Shown: positions 55,430 through 64,000, counted from the stretch's first letter. The stretch: 64,000 bases of DNA from Fibrivirga algicola (GCF_011742925.1 NZ_WAEL01000002.1:248001-312000); one strand, 5' to 3'. Notes: generated by a model not told the origin, from the sequence alone. Translations and numbers: made by a program.

Positions 55430-57097
55430 ATGACCCGCCTGCTACAACTTTCTCTCCTACTGCTGACTACGGTTACCGCCGTGGCTCAATCTTCGGTCGA
55501 TTCAGTTATTGTATCGGGTCAGGTACGTCGGCTGTCGGCGAAACTGTATCGGCAGTCGCCCAACGTGTTAGTCACACGCACGAACATCCTACGGGGTGGC
55601 ATCGAGCAGGCGTTCCCCGCACCACTCCAGCCCGACGGCAAATTCCGGGTGGCCGTGCCGATCGTGTATCCACAAGAAGAAATGCAGTTTGTAGTGGGCG
55701 AGGCCACCACGCCTTTTCTAGCTTCGGCGGGGAACCTGACCATCGATCTCGATAATGATTCGCTGTATGTGGCGGCCATCCCGTTTCAGTTTGGGGGCGT
55801 CAATGCACAGGTGAACCAGCAGTTTGCTCAGTACAAAGCCTTCGAAGCGAAAAACAAGCCGGACGAATCAGCCCTGAAACGCCTCTTCAAACGAGCGTCT
55901 ACAAGCGATGTCAATCAAACATACTCAATTCTTTACCAGGCTTTTACCGAAACATTCAACAAATACGCCGCACAGCAGTCGGTGTTTCCGCTGGTGCGCG
56001 ATTGGGTGCTCGCCAACGCACACAACGAAGCCGTAGCGTATGTATTCGACAAAGCTGCCCAGGAACAGCGCATGCTGTCTGACAAGCAGTTTAAGGTATT
56101 AACAACCGGCCCCATTACCCTCCTGACCGCCAGCCGCGCCTCGGCGCTGAACCGCTTTGGCTCGTATGCAGCCATGGGTATTCAGCTAAACACCCCCACC
56201 AGCGGACGCGGCGTCCGGATACGTACGCTGGCGACTCTGCTTGACCAGTACGGCACCGGCCTCACCGAGAATGACCGGCAGCGTTTGGCAGCCTTTCGCG
56301 AAACCAACTCGGCCCGCACGGCCGATGTACGGTATCTGTCGAAGCTGATGGAGCGTAACCCCGACACGCTGACCCGGCTACTGACCTACGAAAACGCCAT
56401 GCAAACCGCCCGCCCCCTGTTTGATAGCGCATCCATCGACTACCTGAAAGGGTACGCACTGAATGCCGTAATCTCAGAGTCGACGCTGACCATGGTTCAG
56501 TTGCTCGGGCAGTACATCTACCCGCAGATCGGGAATACGTACCTCAAACAGTCGTTCAGCGACCTGCTTGGTCAGGCGCTGCGCGATACAGCGGTAGTCA
56601 GAAAAGCACGCGCGGATTACTTGGTGTTGGAGAAACAGCCGGGCGTAAACAGCGGCGTTGTGAGCGACGGTATTTATGTGACTACAGGCTCGAACCGGAG
56701 CGGCGATGAACTGCTGAAAAAGGTGATTGACCAGAATCGGGGCCGGGTGATCTACGTGGTTTTGTGGGGGCCAAACAACGAAGCGGGGCGGCAACTAGCC
56801 CGCGACGTCCAGCGACTGAGAGACGTTTTTTCGCCACGTGACTTTACCGTCCTGTACGTCAGCACCAACGATGACGACGATAAACTCTGGCTGGAATCCA
56901 TCGTTCGCAATCGACTGAAAGGCGAGCACGTACGACTCGCCGAAAATCAGACGTATGCCGCGTTTGCTGCCCTGAATCTGAGCGATCTATCGCCAGTCAG
57001 ACTGATCACGCCACAGGGAAAGCTGTTCCGGAAAGAAGTATTCCTACCCGACAAGTTCGATCAGTTGGTGCAGCAAATCCAGGCCCAGCTTCGGTAA
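55430..57097 (+). CDS. Secreted TlpA-like protein lacking the active-site cysteines
   Basis: 555 residues. Signal peptide MTRLLQLSLLLLTTVTAVA, then a beta-rich DUF4369-like N-terminus and a helical middle, as in other Bacteroidota TlpA-like proteins (compare 46117). In the C-terminal thioredoxin-like domain the line GRVIYVVLWGPNNEAGRQLA has GPNN in the place of the usual WCxxC; LSPVRLITPQGKLFRKEVFL marks the following strand. No CxxC is present, so it should not act as a disulfide reductase. The ligand or partner is unknown. Confidence 0.75.
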   Translation: MTRLLQLSLLLLTTVTAVAQSSVDSVIVSGQVRRLSAKLYRQSPNVLVTRTNILRGGIEQAFPAPLQPDGKFRVAVPIVYPQEEMQFVVGEATTPFLASAGNLTIDLDNDSLYVAAIPFQFGGVNAQVNQQFAQYKAFEAKNKPDESALKRLFKRASTSDVNQTYSILYQAFTETFNKYAAQQSVFPLVRDWVLANAHNEAVAYVFDKAAQEQRMLSDKQFKVLTTGPITLLTASRASALNRFGSYAAMGIQLNTPTSGRGVRIRTLATLLDQYGTGLTENDRQRLAAFRETNSARTADVRYLSKLMERNPDTLTRLLTYENAMQTARPLFDSASIDYLKGYALNAVISESTLTMVQLLGQYIYPQIGNTYLKQSFSDLLGQALRDTAVVRKARADYLVLEKQPGVNSGVVSDGIYVTTGSNRSGDELLKKVIDQNRGRVIYVVLWGPNNEAGRQLARDVQRLRDVFSPRDFTVLYVSTNDDDDKLWLESIVRNRLKGEHVRLAENQTYAAFAALNLSDLSPVRLITPQGKLFRKEVFLPDKFDQLVQQIQAQLR

Positions 57098-57131
57098 TTC
57101 AGTAAGCCGGGAAACACTCGTCAGCTGGACA

Positions 57132-58064
57132 CTACCGGATTTTTACGAACATTTTCAGGCAAAACAGCCATTTCCGGAACGCAGGACGCTTCTTGGTTGC
57201 CATCAACTGATCGCGATAGCGGAAGAACGTCATCATCCGAACGTAGTTGTTGCGTAGCGAAAAGCTTTTATAGCTCTGATTCAGCTGCGCCAGTACCTGT
57301 TTTTGCTCGGTTAGCTCGGGGGGGCATTTTTCGTACAGAAGTTGCATTCGCTCGCGGATACAGCGCAGTTTCTCGGCCTCGCTTTTCTGCTTGCGCTGCC
57401 GCCGAACCCCATCGACCCGATGGGTGATGCCAAATACGTTCTGGCTATGCTGCCGGTAGTCGACCAGTACGTCGGGAATAAAACGGATTGGTTTGTGAAA
57501 CGTAGCCACGAAGCAAAGCCAGTGGTCGTGTGGCATGCTGGTGGGGAACGGCGTGGTTTGCTGCACCAGTTTTTTCGTGATCAACATGGCGTGGCCCGGA
57601 GCGGTGTTCCAGATGGCAAACGCCAGGCAGTTGTCAAAGTCCTGCACCGGCTTAACGTCCGAAATAACCATATCGAGGCTATTCCCCGCTTCGTCGACCA
57701 GGCGGGAATCGGCGTACACCAGCTCGCTGTCACCAATGCGGGCAACGAGCGTGCTGATTTTATCGAGGTGCCAGATATCGTCCTGATCACTGGGTGCAAT
57801 GTACTCGCCCGTAGCCAGTAGCATGCCTTTCTCGAAATTTCGAACGTACCCAATGTTCGTTTCATTGATCACCACCCGCACAAACGGATAGCGCGCGGCA
57901 TAGCGGGTCAGAATGGTTGCAGTTGCATCGGTCGAGCAATCATCCACCACAACGACTTCCAGATTTGGGTACGTCTGCTGAACAATGCTATCGAGTTGCG
58001 CTTCCAGAAAGCGTTCGCCGTTATAGGTGGCCAACACAACCGAAACCAGAGGAAATTGCTGCAT
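57132..58064 (-). CDS. Family 2 glycosyltransferase
   Basis: 310 residues from MQQFPLVSVVLATYNGERFL (ATG 58064); 19 further upstream codons are doubtful because the -7 element lies inside them. VVVDDCSTDATATIL and PSDQDDIWH (DxD-like metal site) are typical, as is TSMPHDHWLCFVAT for the acceptor region. It resembles rhamnosyl-type transferases of O-antigen or exopolysaccharide synthesis. It stands alone. Confidence 0.9.
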   Translation of the reverse strand: MQQFPLVSVVLATYNGERFLEAQLDSIVQQTYPNLEVVVVDDCSTDATATILTRYAARYPFVRVVINETNIGYVRNFEKGMLLATGEYIAPSDQDDIWHLDKISTLVARIGDSELVYADSRLVDEAGNSLDMVISDVKPVQDFDNCLAFAIWNTAPGHAMLITKKLVQQTTPFPTSMPHDHWLCFVATFHKPIRFIPDVLVDYRQHSQNVFGITHRVDGVRRQRKQKSEAEKLRCIRERMQLLYEKCPPELTEQKQVLAQLNQSYKSFSLRNNYVRMMTFFRYRDQLMATKKRPAFRKWLFCLKMFVKIR

Positions 58065-58069
58065 AGCTA

Positions 58070-58077
58070 CAAAAGTA
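58070..58077 (-). promoter_or_regulatory. -7 element of the GT2 gene, implying a leaderless mRNA
   Basis: TACTTTTG on the minus strand ends 5 nt before the ATG at 58064. It supports that start and a leaderless transcript. Confidence 0.5.
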
Positions 58078-58123
58078 CGCACTGCACCTTGTTGAGCGCG
58101 TAGGAGAACGTACCTAAGCAAAA

Positions 58124-58171
58124 AAACAGGTCAGCACGAAGTACCCGCGTGGGTGTTGTGCTGACCTGTTT
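58124..58171 (-). terminator. Terminator after uxuA
   Basis: AAACAGGTCAGCAC (58124-58137) pairs perfectly with GTGCTGACCTGTTT (58158-58171). On the minus strand the stem is followed by a T-run, so it ends the uxuA transcript. Confidence 0.88.
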
Positions 58172-58200
58172 CTGATTAGTGTTTGTCTGTTGTAACGCGT

Positions 58201-59388
58201 CTACAGCCCTCGTTCGATACCCATTTCCAGGCCCCGCAGTTCGGCCAGGCCCCGTAGCCGACCAATGGCCGTATAGCCGGGGTTGGTACGTTTGGTTGGG
58301 TTCAGATCGTCGAGCATGCGGTGGCCGTGGTCGGGGCGAAACGGCATGCGCAGGTCCTGCCGTCCCTCGGCTTCCCGGCGTTTCTGCTCGACTAGCAATG
58401 CCTTCATCACCCCATACATATCAACGTCGCCCGCGAGGTGATCGGCTTCGTGGAAATTACCGTCTGCATCGCGCTGTGTGGCCCGGAGGTGTACGAAATT
58501 GATCCGATTACCCAGTCGTTCGGCCATACCCGGCAGATCATTGTCAGACCGCACACCGTAGCTGCCCGTGCAGAAACACAAGCCGTTGTGCTTGCTTTCA
58601 TAGGCCGCCAGCAGTTGCTCGGCATCGCTTTCGGTGCTTACTACGCGCGGCAGGCCCAAAATCGGAAATGGCGGGTCGTCGGGATGAATGGCGAGCAAAA
58701 CACCCGCATCTTCGGCAACGGGGGTAATTTCTTTCAGGAACGAATACAGATTGGTGCGCAGCGCCGCTTCATCAACTTTGTCGTAGGTGGTCAGCACATC
58801 GGCGAAGGCTTCGAGGGTGAAGCTTTCCTCGCTGCCCGGTAGACCGGCAATGATGTTGCGGGTCAGCTTCTGTACTGCTCCTTCATCGGCCCCGTCGAGC
58901 CAGGCCTTGGCGCGGGTTAGTTGCTGGGCCGTGTAGCTTTTTTCAGCACCCGGCCGTTTGAGGATGTAGACTTCGAAGGCGCAGAACTCGGTCATATCGA
59001 ATCGCAGCGCTCGCGACCCGTCGGGCAGTTGGTAATCCAGATCGGTGCGCGTCCAGTCGAGCACGGGCATGAAATTATAGCAAACTGTATCGATACCGCA
59101 CTGGGCCAGGTTCACTAGACACTCTTTGTAAGTCTCGATATACTGTTTGTAATTGCCCGATGCCTTCTTGATGTCTTCGTGGATGGGTACGCTCTCGACC
59201 ACCGACCAGACCAGCCCCGCTTGTTCAATTTCATCCTTCCGTTTTTGAATCTCGGCTACCGTCCAGACTTGTCCGTTCGGAATGTGGTGCAGGGCCGATA
59301 CGATACCCGTTGCGCCTGCCTGGCGCACATCGGCTAAACTGACGGGGTCCTGTGGGCCAAACCATCGCCAGGTTTGTTCTAATGCCAT
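58201..59388 (-). CDS. uxuA: Mannonate dehydratase
   Basis: 395 residues. [71 protein letters not shown] and [15 protein letters not shown] are diagnostic of UxuA. It converts D-mannonate to 2-keto-3-deoxygluconate in glucuronate breakdown. It follows an SDR gene by 15 bp, a usual arrangement with fructuronate/mannonate oxidoreductase. Confidence 0.96.
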   Translation of the reverse strand: MALEQTWRWFGPQDPVSLADVRQAGATGIVSALHHIPNGQVWTVAEIQKRKDEIEQAGLVWSVVESVPIHEDIKKASGNYKQYIETYKECLVNLAQCGIDTVCYNFMPVLDWTRTDLDYQLPDGSRALRFDMTEFCAFEVYILKRPGAEKSYTAQQLTRAKAWLDGADEGAVQKLTRNIIAGLPGSEESFTLEAFADVLTTYDKVDEAALRTNLYSFLKEITPVAEDAGVLLAIHPDDPPFPILGLPRVVSTESDAEQLLAAYESKHNGLCFCTGSYGVRSDNDLPGMAERLGNRINFVHLRATQRDADGNFHEADHLAGDVDMYGVMKALLVEQKRREAEGRQDLRMPFRPDHGHRMLDDLNPTKRTNPGYTAIGRLRGLAELRGLEMGIERGL

Positions 59389-59403
59389 TGGTTATTGATT
59401 GAC

Positions 59404-60243
59404 TTAAACGCCTGAAAAAACATGAAAGGCGCCATCGACGCAAACTACTTCACCACTCACGAATCGCGACGCGCCCGACAGCAGCCAGATCAACGTACCC
59501 GACAGTTCGTCGGGCTCGCCAAAGCGGCGAAATGGTGTGCTGCGAATCACGGCTTCACCCCGGCTCGTATACGACCCGTCTGGCTGCGTAAGCAGGGCTC
59601 GGTTCTGGTGACTGATAAAAAAGCCGGGCGCAATGGCGTTGATCCGTACCCGGTCGCCATACCGGTTGGCCAGTTCAACGGCCATCCAACGGGTGAAATT
59701 ATCGACAGCGGCTTTGGCCATCGAGTAGCCGAGCACCCGCGTAATGGTCGTTTGCGAAGCCATCGACGAGATATTGATAATACTGCCCCCTTTTTCAGCA
59801 ATGTGTTTCCCAAAGGTGAACGTGGGCATCATGGTGCCATAGAGGTTTAGGTCGAACACCTTTTTGATCGCCTCCATTTCGACCGAAAAAATATCTTTAT
59901 CAGGTCCAATTACCGCTTCGGGTACGTTGCCACCAGCCCCATTCACGAGGTTATCAATCCGGCCATAGGTAGCCAGCACAGTGTCACAGGCAGCGTCGAG
60001 TTCGGCCTGCACCAGTACGTCGGCGCGAACGAATAGGGCATTGGCGCCGGTTTTCCGAAGCGCTTCCTGCCGCTCCAGGCCCATTTGTTGATTGCGGGCA
60101 ATCAGCACCACGGTGCCGCCAGCCTGCGCAATGGCTGAGCAAAATGCTTCGCCCAGCACGCCCGTTGCGCCTGTTACGATGGTTACAGTCCCTGTTAGAT
60201 CAAATGGATTTACGGGTGCTGTGTGTGTTACTTCGGTAGTCAT
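59404..60243 (-). CDS. SDR-family oxidoreductase, probable D-mannonate oxidoreductase
   Basis: 279 residues from the ATG at 60243. The Rossmann motif is TGATGVLG, LVNGAGGNVPEA follows, with catalytic SSMAS.....GYSMAK (Ser, Tyr, Lys) and FGEPDELSGTLIWLLSGASR near the end. Because it precedes uxuA, it probably reduces D-fructuronate to D-mannonate (inference from context; the SDR replaces the classical UxuB). Confidence 0.88.
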   Translation of the reverse strand: MTTEVTHTAPVNPFDLTGTVTIVTGATGVLGEAFCSAIAQAGGTVVLIARNQQMGLERQEALRKTGANALFVRADVLVQAELDAACDTVLATYGRIDNLVNGAGGNVPEAVIGPDKDIFSVEMEAIKKVFDLNLYGTMMPTFTFGKHIAEKGGSIINISSMASQTTITRVLGYSMAKAAVDNFTRWMAVELANRYGDRVRINAIAPGFFISHQNRALLTQPDGSYTSRGEAVIRSTPFRRFGEPDELSGTLIWLLSGASRFVSGEVVCVDGAFHVFSGV

Positions 60244-60402
60244 ACTATCTGGTTGTGTCCTCAATTACAGCCTAAATAAGCCACTTTCTACTGATGGGCC
60301 GCAATATACGCATGGCTGCCCGGTCCCGTAAAAGCGCTTTATTCGTGCATTATTCAGCGCTTGCCTAGGTTGACGGACGCTATAGAGCGCGTTGCTTCTG
60401 GT

Positions 60403-60430
60403 GGTGTATTGCTTTACGAGGTAATACACC
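60403..60430. promoter_or_regulatory. Inverted repeat upstream of the uxu operon
   Basis: GGTGTATT (60403-60410) and AATACACC (60423-60430) form an 8-bp repeat with a 12-nt centre, 20 bp from the acyl-CoA synthetase stop and 160 bp before the SDR start. It may be an operator or a weak terminator. Confidence 0.3.
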
Positions 60431-60449
60431 GAAACCACCCAGTCATTAC

Positions 60450-61910
60450 TTAGTCAATAGCAGCGGGTTTAGGGAGCAGGTGTTTCTGTACTTTTCCCAG
60501 GGCGGTGCGGGGCAGGCTCTCTACCGATACGAAGGCTTTGGGTAATTTGAACGACGCCAGCCCAGCCTGACAGCGGGCCGACAATGCCTCGGCGTCGAAC
60601 GAGCCATTCGGCACAATATACGCCACCGGTACTTCGCCACGGCGGGCATGCGGCACCCCAACTACGGCTGCTTCGGCTACCTCGGCCTGTTCGAGCAAAA
60701 ACTCTTCGATTTCGCGGGGGTAGATATTGAAACCACCCGAAATGATCAGGTCGCTTTTCCGGCCCCGCAGCGTAACGTACCCGTCGGCACTGACAACGCC
60801 CATATCGCCGGTTTTGAAATAGCCATCGGCCGTAAAGGCTTGCCGGGTGGCGTCGTCGCGCTTCCAGTAACCGGCGCAAACGTTTGGCCCTTTGATGTGC
60901 ACCTCCCCTTCTTCATCCACTGCCACCTCCTGCCCGTCAGGGTCCAGAATGCGGGCTGAGATGCCGGGCAACGGAAACCCGATGGTGCCGGGACGACGCT
61001 CACCAATGTACGGATTGCTGATGTTCATCAGTGTCTCGGTCATGCCATATCGTTCCAGAATGACGTGGCCAAATTTGGCGGCGAACGCTTCCATCACCTG
61101 CGCGGGCAACGGGGCCGAACCCGACACGAACAGCCGCATACTGGCACCCAGTTGACGGGCCGTTTCGTCGGGCCAGTCGAGCAGACGGATGTAGATGGTT
61201 GGTACGCCGAAGAAAAGCGTTGGCTTGAACTGAAGTAAGTCTTCCGTGGCGGTCTGGTAGTTGAACCGTTCCAGCAACCGCATGCGGCAACCTGACAAGA
61301 GCCAGCAGTGAATGCCATTGCCCAGACCGTGCACGTGGAAGAGCGGTAGCGGCAGCCAGAACCGGTCAGCATCGGTGATCTGCCAGCAACTGACCAGATT
61401 CACGGCGTTGGCAATGAAATTATTGTGCGTAAGAATAGCGCCTTTCGAGGCTCCCGTCGTACCCGACGTGTATACCAGCGCCGCCGGACTGTCGCCCGTT
61501 GTTGGGTTGGCCAAAGCCAGTTCGGTTGTTTGTTGGAATGCTTCTGTGGCCATTTCGGCCATTTCCCAAAATGGAAAGTCGCCGGGTACGTTACCCGATG
61601 CAACCAGCGCTTTTGGTTCAGCGTCGGTCAGGATGTGGGTGATCTCGCGTTCCCGATACAGAATGTTGACCGGCACGAAAATGATGCCCAGCCGCAGGCA
61701 GGCTAGATATAGCTGAATGAACGTTGGGCTGTTTTCGAGATAAACCGCCAGGCGGTCGCCGGCTTGCAGGCCCCGATCAGCCAGCACGTTGGCCATCTGA
61801 TTAGCCTGCTCATCCAGTTGGCCAAACGTCCAGCTTTCCGGGCCAAATTCAAGCGCAATAGTAGTCCGCCGCCCCTTGAGCGACAAGTCGAAGAGTTGGG
61901 TTAAATTCAT
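60450..61910 (-). CDS. AMP-forming acyl-CoA synthetase (malonyl-CoA synthetase-like)
   Basis: 486 residues. LVYTSGTTGASKGAILTH is the phosphate-loop motif; RYGMTETLMNISNPY, YFKTGDMGVV, GRKSDLIISGGFNIYPREIE and the C-terminal lysine region RTALGKVQKHLL complete the ANL superfamily pattern. RYGMTET and the short length resemble MatB. It activates a small or medium acid to its CoA ester. It overlaps the MFS gene by 4 bp, so the transporter may import its substrate. Confidence 0.9.
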   Translation of the reverse strand: MNLTQLFDLSLKGRRTTIALEFGPESWTFGQLDEQANQMANVLADRGLQAGDRLAVYLENSPTFIQLYLACLRLGIIFVPVNILYREREITHILTDAEPKALVASGNVPGDFPFWEMAEMATEAFQQTTELALANPTTGDSPAALVYTSGTTGASKGAILTHNNFIANAVNLVSCWQITDADRFWLPLPLFHVHGLGNGIHCWLLSGCRMRLLERFNYQTATEDLLQFKPTLFFGVPTIYIRLLDWPDETARQLGASMRLFVSGSAPLPAQVMEAFAAKFGHVILERYGMTETLMNISNPYIGERRPGTIGFPLPGISARILDPDGQEVAVDEEGEVHIKGPNVCAGYWKRDDATRQAFTADGYFKTGDMGVVSADGYVTLRGRKSDLIISGGFNIYPREIEEFLLEQAEVAEAAVVGVPHARRGEVPVAYIVPNGSFDAEALSARCQAGLASFKLPKAFVSVESLPRTALGKVQKHLLPKPAAID

Positions 61911-63103
61911 TTATCGTTGATTTTTAACGAAACAAGGCAGATAACGAGCGCAAAGACACCGAGGCTAACAAAGGCCGACGTAAACGAGCCGGTCAGGTCC
62001 GTGATCTTGCCAACCAGCGGTGCGCCGACCAGAATCATCACAATCCCCAGCATGTTCACCAAGCCCATTGCCGCCCCGCCTCGACCAGGGAACAGAGCTA
62101 CCGCCCGGTTGAACAGCGACGCGTAGGGCAGGCCGCAGCCTACACCTAGCAGCCCAATACCGAGCAGGGCAACAGCCAGCGAGTTACCCGAAACGGCCAG
62201 CAAGAAGCAGCCAACAGCGTTCATCAGCAAACTCACCAGCAGTAGTTTTCGAACGCCTACTGTACCGACTAGCTGCCCGCCCCACGGCCGGGAAAAGATG
62301 CCAATCAGCAAGACTAACGAAGCAATAAAGCTGATGAGCAGCTTAGTTTCCGGCTTCTCACCAAGCTGCTCTTTCAGCAGGGTGGTTGTCCACGTACCGA
62401 CCACGATCACCAGGCCAAACGATGCCATCTGCACTAGCCCCAGCAACCAGAGCTGCCCGTGCGACAGCATTTTCAGCAAACTTCCCGCCGCGTGCTTATG
62501 TACGGTTGCTTCAGGGGCCGCAAACAGGCACAATACCAACACAGACAAGGCCACCAGCGCGGTAGAAATAAACGCACCCGGCCAGCCGAACGCTTCGGCC
62601 AGGCGCGGTACGGCAAAAATCACAAAGCCCGACCCCAGCAGCACCGAACCACCGTAGTAGCCCTGCGCCATGTGCAGGCGACTGGTCGGCAGTACCTGCG
62701 TCAGGTAGCGCGCTCCCGCTACAAAACTGCTGCCCGTTCCCAGGCCCGTCACAACTTTCCAGAACAACAATTGATTGTAGCTGGTAGCGAAGGAGATGCC
62801 GAAGTTGCCCAGACAAACCACGGCCAGCGCTATCAGCAATACCCGCCGTCCGCCGTAAGTGTCAGCCAGGTGTCCACCCGGAATCTGCATCAGGGCATGG
62901 GTCAGGAAAATACCGGTTGTCAGCAGGCCCGCCATAGCTTTGGTGACGCCAAACTCCTTGATGAGTAAAGGTACCAGCGGCGCGTGGTTGGTGTAATTGC
63001 ACGAAAAAGCAAAGGCAACCGAACAGGCGCAAAGCAAAATCAGGGCTTCGCTCCGGACAGCGGCCTGCGGGTCAAGGTTGGCTTCCGTAGTAGGTGCGTT
63101 CAT
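61907..63103 (-). CDS. MFS transporter
   Basis: 398 residues with about 12 transmembrane helices. The loop between helices 2 and 3 has GGHLADTYGGRRVLLIAL, the usual MFS motif A; a second like motif (FSRPWGGQLVGTVGVRKLLL) is between helices 8 and 9. The start ATG overlaps the stop of the upstream decayed hydrolase frame (ATGA). Partner of the acyl-CoA synthetase; the substrate is likely a small acid (inference). Confidence 0.92.
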   Translation of the reverse strand: MNAPTTEANLDPQAAVRSEALILLCACSVAFAFSCNYTNHAPLVPLLIKEFGVTKAMAGLLTTGIFLTHALMQIPGGHLADTYGGRRVLLIALAVVCLGNFGISFATSYNQLLFWKVVTGLGTGSSFVAGARYLTQVLPTSRLHMAQGYYGGSVLLGSGFVIFAVPRLAEAFGWPGAFISTALVALSVLVLCLFAAPEATVHKHAAGSLLKMLSHGQLWLLGLVQMASFGLVIVVGTWTTTLLKEQLGEKPETKLLISFIASLVLLIGIFSRPWGGQLVGTVGVRKLLLVSLLMNAVGCFLLAVSGNSLAVALLGIGLLGVGCGLPYASLFNRAVALFPGRGGAAMGLVNMLGIVMILVGAPLVGKITDLTGSFTSAFVSLGVFALVICLVSLKINDK

Positions 63104-63446
63104 GACTTAAAAAGTAGACGGTTTAGGTTTTCCTTAATAAGCACAGCCCAGCATTTATATCCTGCTTCGTTGAGGTGAAGCGTGTCCGCATCCTACACTG
63201 ATGGAATAGATTTTCCCTCGTGGCCGAAAAACAGGGGGGGATAATTTCGTGGAAAAATAGCGTAGGCGCTTGAGCACCTGGCTGCTGAGCTAACAAGTCG
63301 AAGACACGCTCAAACAACAGACGATCGGTGGTTTCCTTAGACAACATGGCCCAGACAGCATAGCTAGTAAATGCCCTGCTCGAATGCCCATTGGAGCAGT
63401 AACTGAGTGTCAGGCAACGTACCTGAACTTTCGGCGCAACAGTAGG
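63100..63446 (-). pseudogene. Decayed SGNH/GDSL-hydrolase-like gene
   Basis: Three reading frames must be joined. Frame A, from the lycopene cyclase stop, encodes a stretch containing AFTSYAVWAMLSKETTDRLL and QQPGAQAPTLFFHEIIPP; frame B continues VFRPRGKIYSISVG; frame C encodes DADTLHLNEAGYKCWAVLIK and ends at TGA 63100-63102, overlapping the MFS start. DxxHLNxxGYxxW is the SGNH C-terminal block (catalytic Asp and His). A run of seven C near 63234-63240 is a likely slip site. No upstream catalytic serine block was found. The fold is a fair call, the loss of function likely. Confidence 0.5.
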
Positions 63447-64000
63447 TCAGCAGTTCACCTGATCGAGCCGTACCCGATGGGTCGGTGCCGATTTCGGTAG
63501 GCGAGCGGTGTGTTGTTGTGAACGTACCGGCTCAGTGCGCTGCATCACGCTGGTGAGCAGGCTGTCCAGTGCTGCCAGCACAAAGGGCCGCTTCGGCATG
63601 GAATTGATCACCTGCAGGTCTTCCCAAAACGTTGATTCTTCATTCATAAACCGGAATAGAACGGCTGGCTTGTTATGAGTGAACAAGCGGGTAAATAGAT
63701 CAACCGCCGGAATCCGATGGTGAATCAGTACGTTTAGAAATACCGTATCCAGAGCGCGTTTTACCCAGCTACGTACCTCGCCAGTCTGGAGCGTGGGCGT
63801 CCCCGTTTTCACCCAATTGTCGACCAGGCCCCGCAGGCACTCCTGGGTACGTTGGAAGGTGTAGCCGGTTGACGGCCTGGTGTAGCCGCCTGCCATTCCA
63901 ATCCGCAGTACGTGCCCGCCCGGCTGCACTGGGGGCAATTCATCAGTCATCGGAATAACACCCCGCTCGGTTTCCTGAATCCGGTAACCGCCGGTATCGA
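63447..64000 (-). CDS. crtY: Lycopene cyclase, C-terminal part (runs off the window)
   Basis: The frame is open to the window edge. GGYRIQETERGVIPMTDELP and the hallmark MAGGYTRPSTGYTFQRTQEC, then VLFRFMNEESTFWEDLQVIN with the conserved NEE-like segment, match lycopene beta-cyclases. The N-terminal FAD site is outside the window. It forms the beta rings of carotenoids from lycopene. The C-terminus (HRVRLDQVNC) is longer than usual. Carotenoid pigments are common in Cytophagales. Confidence 0.85.
   Translation of the reverse strand, partial: DTGGYRIQETERGVIPMTDELPPVQPGGHVLRIGMAGGYTRPSTGYTFQRTQECLRGLVDNWVKTGTPTLQTGEVRSWVKRALDTVFLNVLIHHRIPAVDLFTRLFTHNKPAVLFRFMNEESTFWEDLQVINSMPKRPFVLAALDSLLTSVMQRTEPVRSQQHTARLPKSAPTHRVRLDQVNC

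Noticed and set aside
103-63852. Chi-like role for GGTACGT
   Set aside because: Plus and minus orientations are about equal (37 and 40), so a replication-oriented recombination signal is not supported within this window.
1-64000. tRNA, rRNA, CRISPR, prophage or insertion sequence
   Set aside because: I looked for cloverleaf-type repeats, spaced direct repeats, integrase/transposase motifs and terminal repeats and saw none that hold up.

Overview
The window looks like chromosomal DNA of a Bacteroidota bacterium, most likely a Cytophagales member close to Spirosoma (inference). The signs are SusC/SusD outer-membrane uptake pairs, a type IX secretion C-terminal sorting domain, promoters of the TTTG / TAnnTTTG type, starts with little Shine-Dalgarno signal, MutS2, a DUF3109 protein and a lycopene cyclase. 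I saw no rRNA, tRNA, CRISPR array, integrase or insertion sequence.

Layout. 1-3.1 kb: a possible tail of an upstream gene, a PpiD-type periplasmic foldase, then a decayed strip holding a small membrane-protein frame broken by two stops and a second copy of the ppiD 3' end with its terminator. 3.1-6.5 kb (minus): a response regulator fused to a thioredoxin-reductase-like flavoprotein, a ferredoxin-type flavin reductase and a membrane protein. 6.6-12.2 kb: OYE-family reductase, secreted amidohydrolase, histidine kinase, ChbG-like deacetylase, D-aminoacyl-tRNA deacylase. 12.3-15.9 kb: O-methyltransferase, MltD-like LysM transglycosylase and DUF3109 in tight succession. 16-18 kb: DoxX/VOC pair, an unrecognised 53-residue protein and a T9SS-sorted protein. 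18-22 kb: a GT4 fusion protein followed by GH130, probably for a mannose-containing glycan.

22.2-39.2 kb is the dominant feature: three consecutive SusC-SusD units, two of them followed by a DUF1735-like lipoprotein. Each SusC gene has almost the same promoter and the same first 100 codons, while the barrels differ. No enzyme or regulator is embedded, so the substrates are unknown.

39.5-64 kb: two acidic disordered proteins, a secreted thioredoxin, MutS2, TrpF, citrate synthase, a TlpA-like protein, BioA, IPP isomerase, two tandem TonB-C-domain proteins, GcvT, ComB, a lone NuoC, a TlpA-like protein without its cysteines, a GT2 enzyme, a mannonate dehydratase/SDR pair, an acyl-CoA synthetase/MFS pair, a decayed SGNH-hydrolase-like gene, and a lycopene cyclase cut by the window edge.

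The most unusual window-wide signal is a heptamer, GGTACGT (often AGGTACGT), present about 77 times on both strands and in all reading frames where about 8 are expected by chance. Other points worth attention are the shared SusC 5' cassettes, probable leaderless genes (bioA, trpF, the GT2 gene) and the REC-flavoprotein redox operon.
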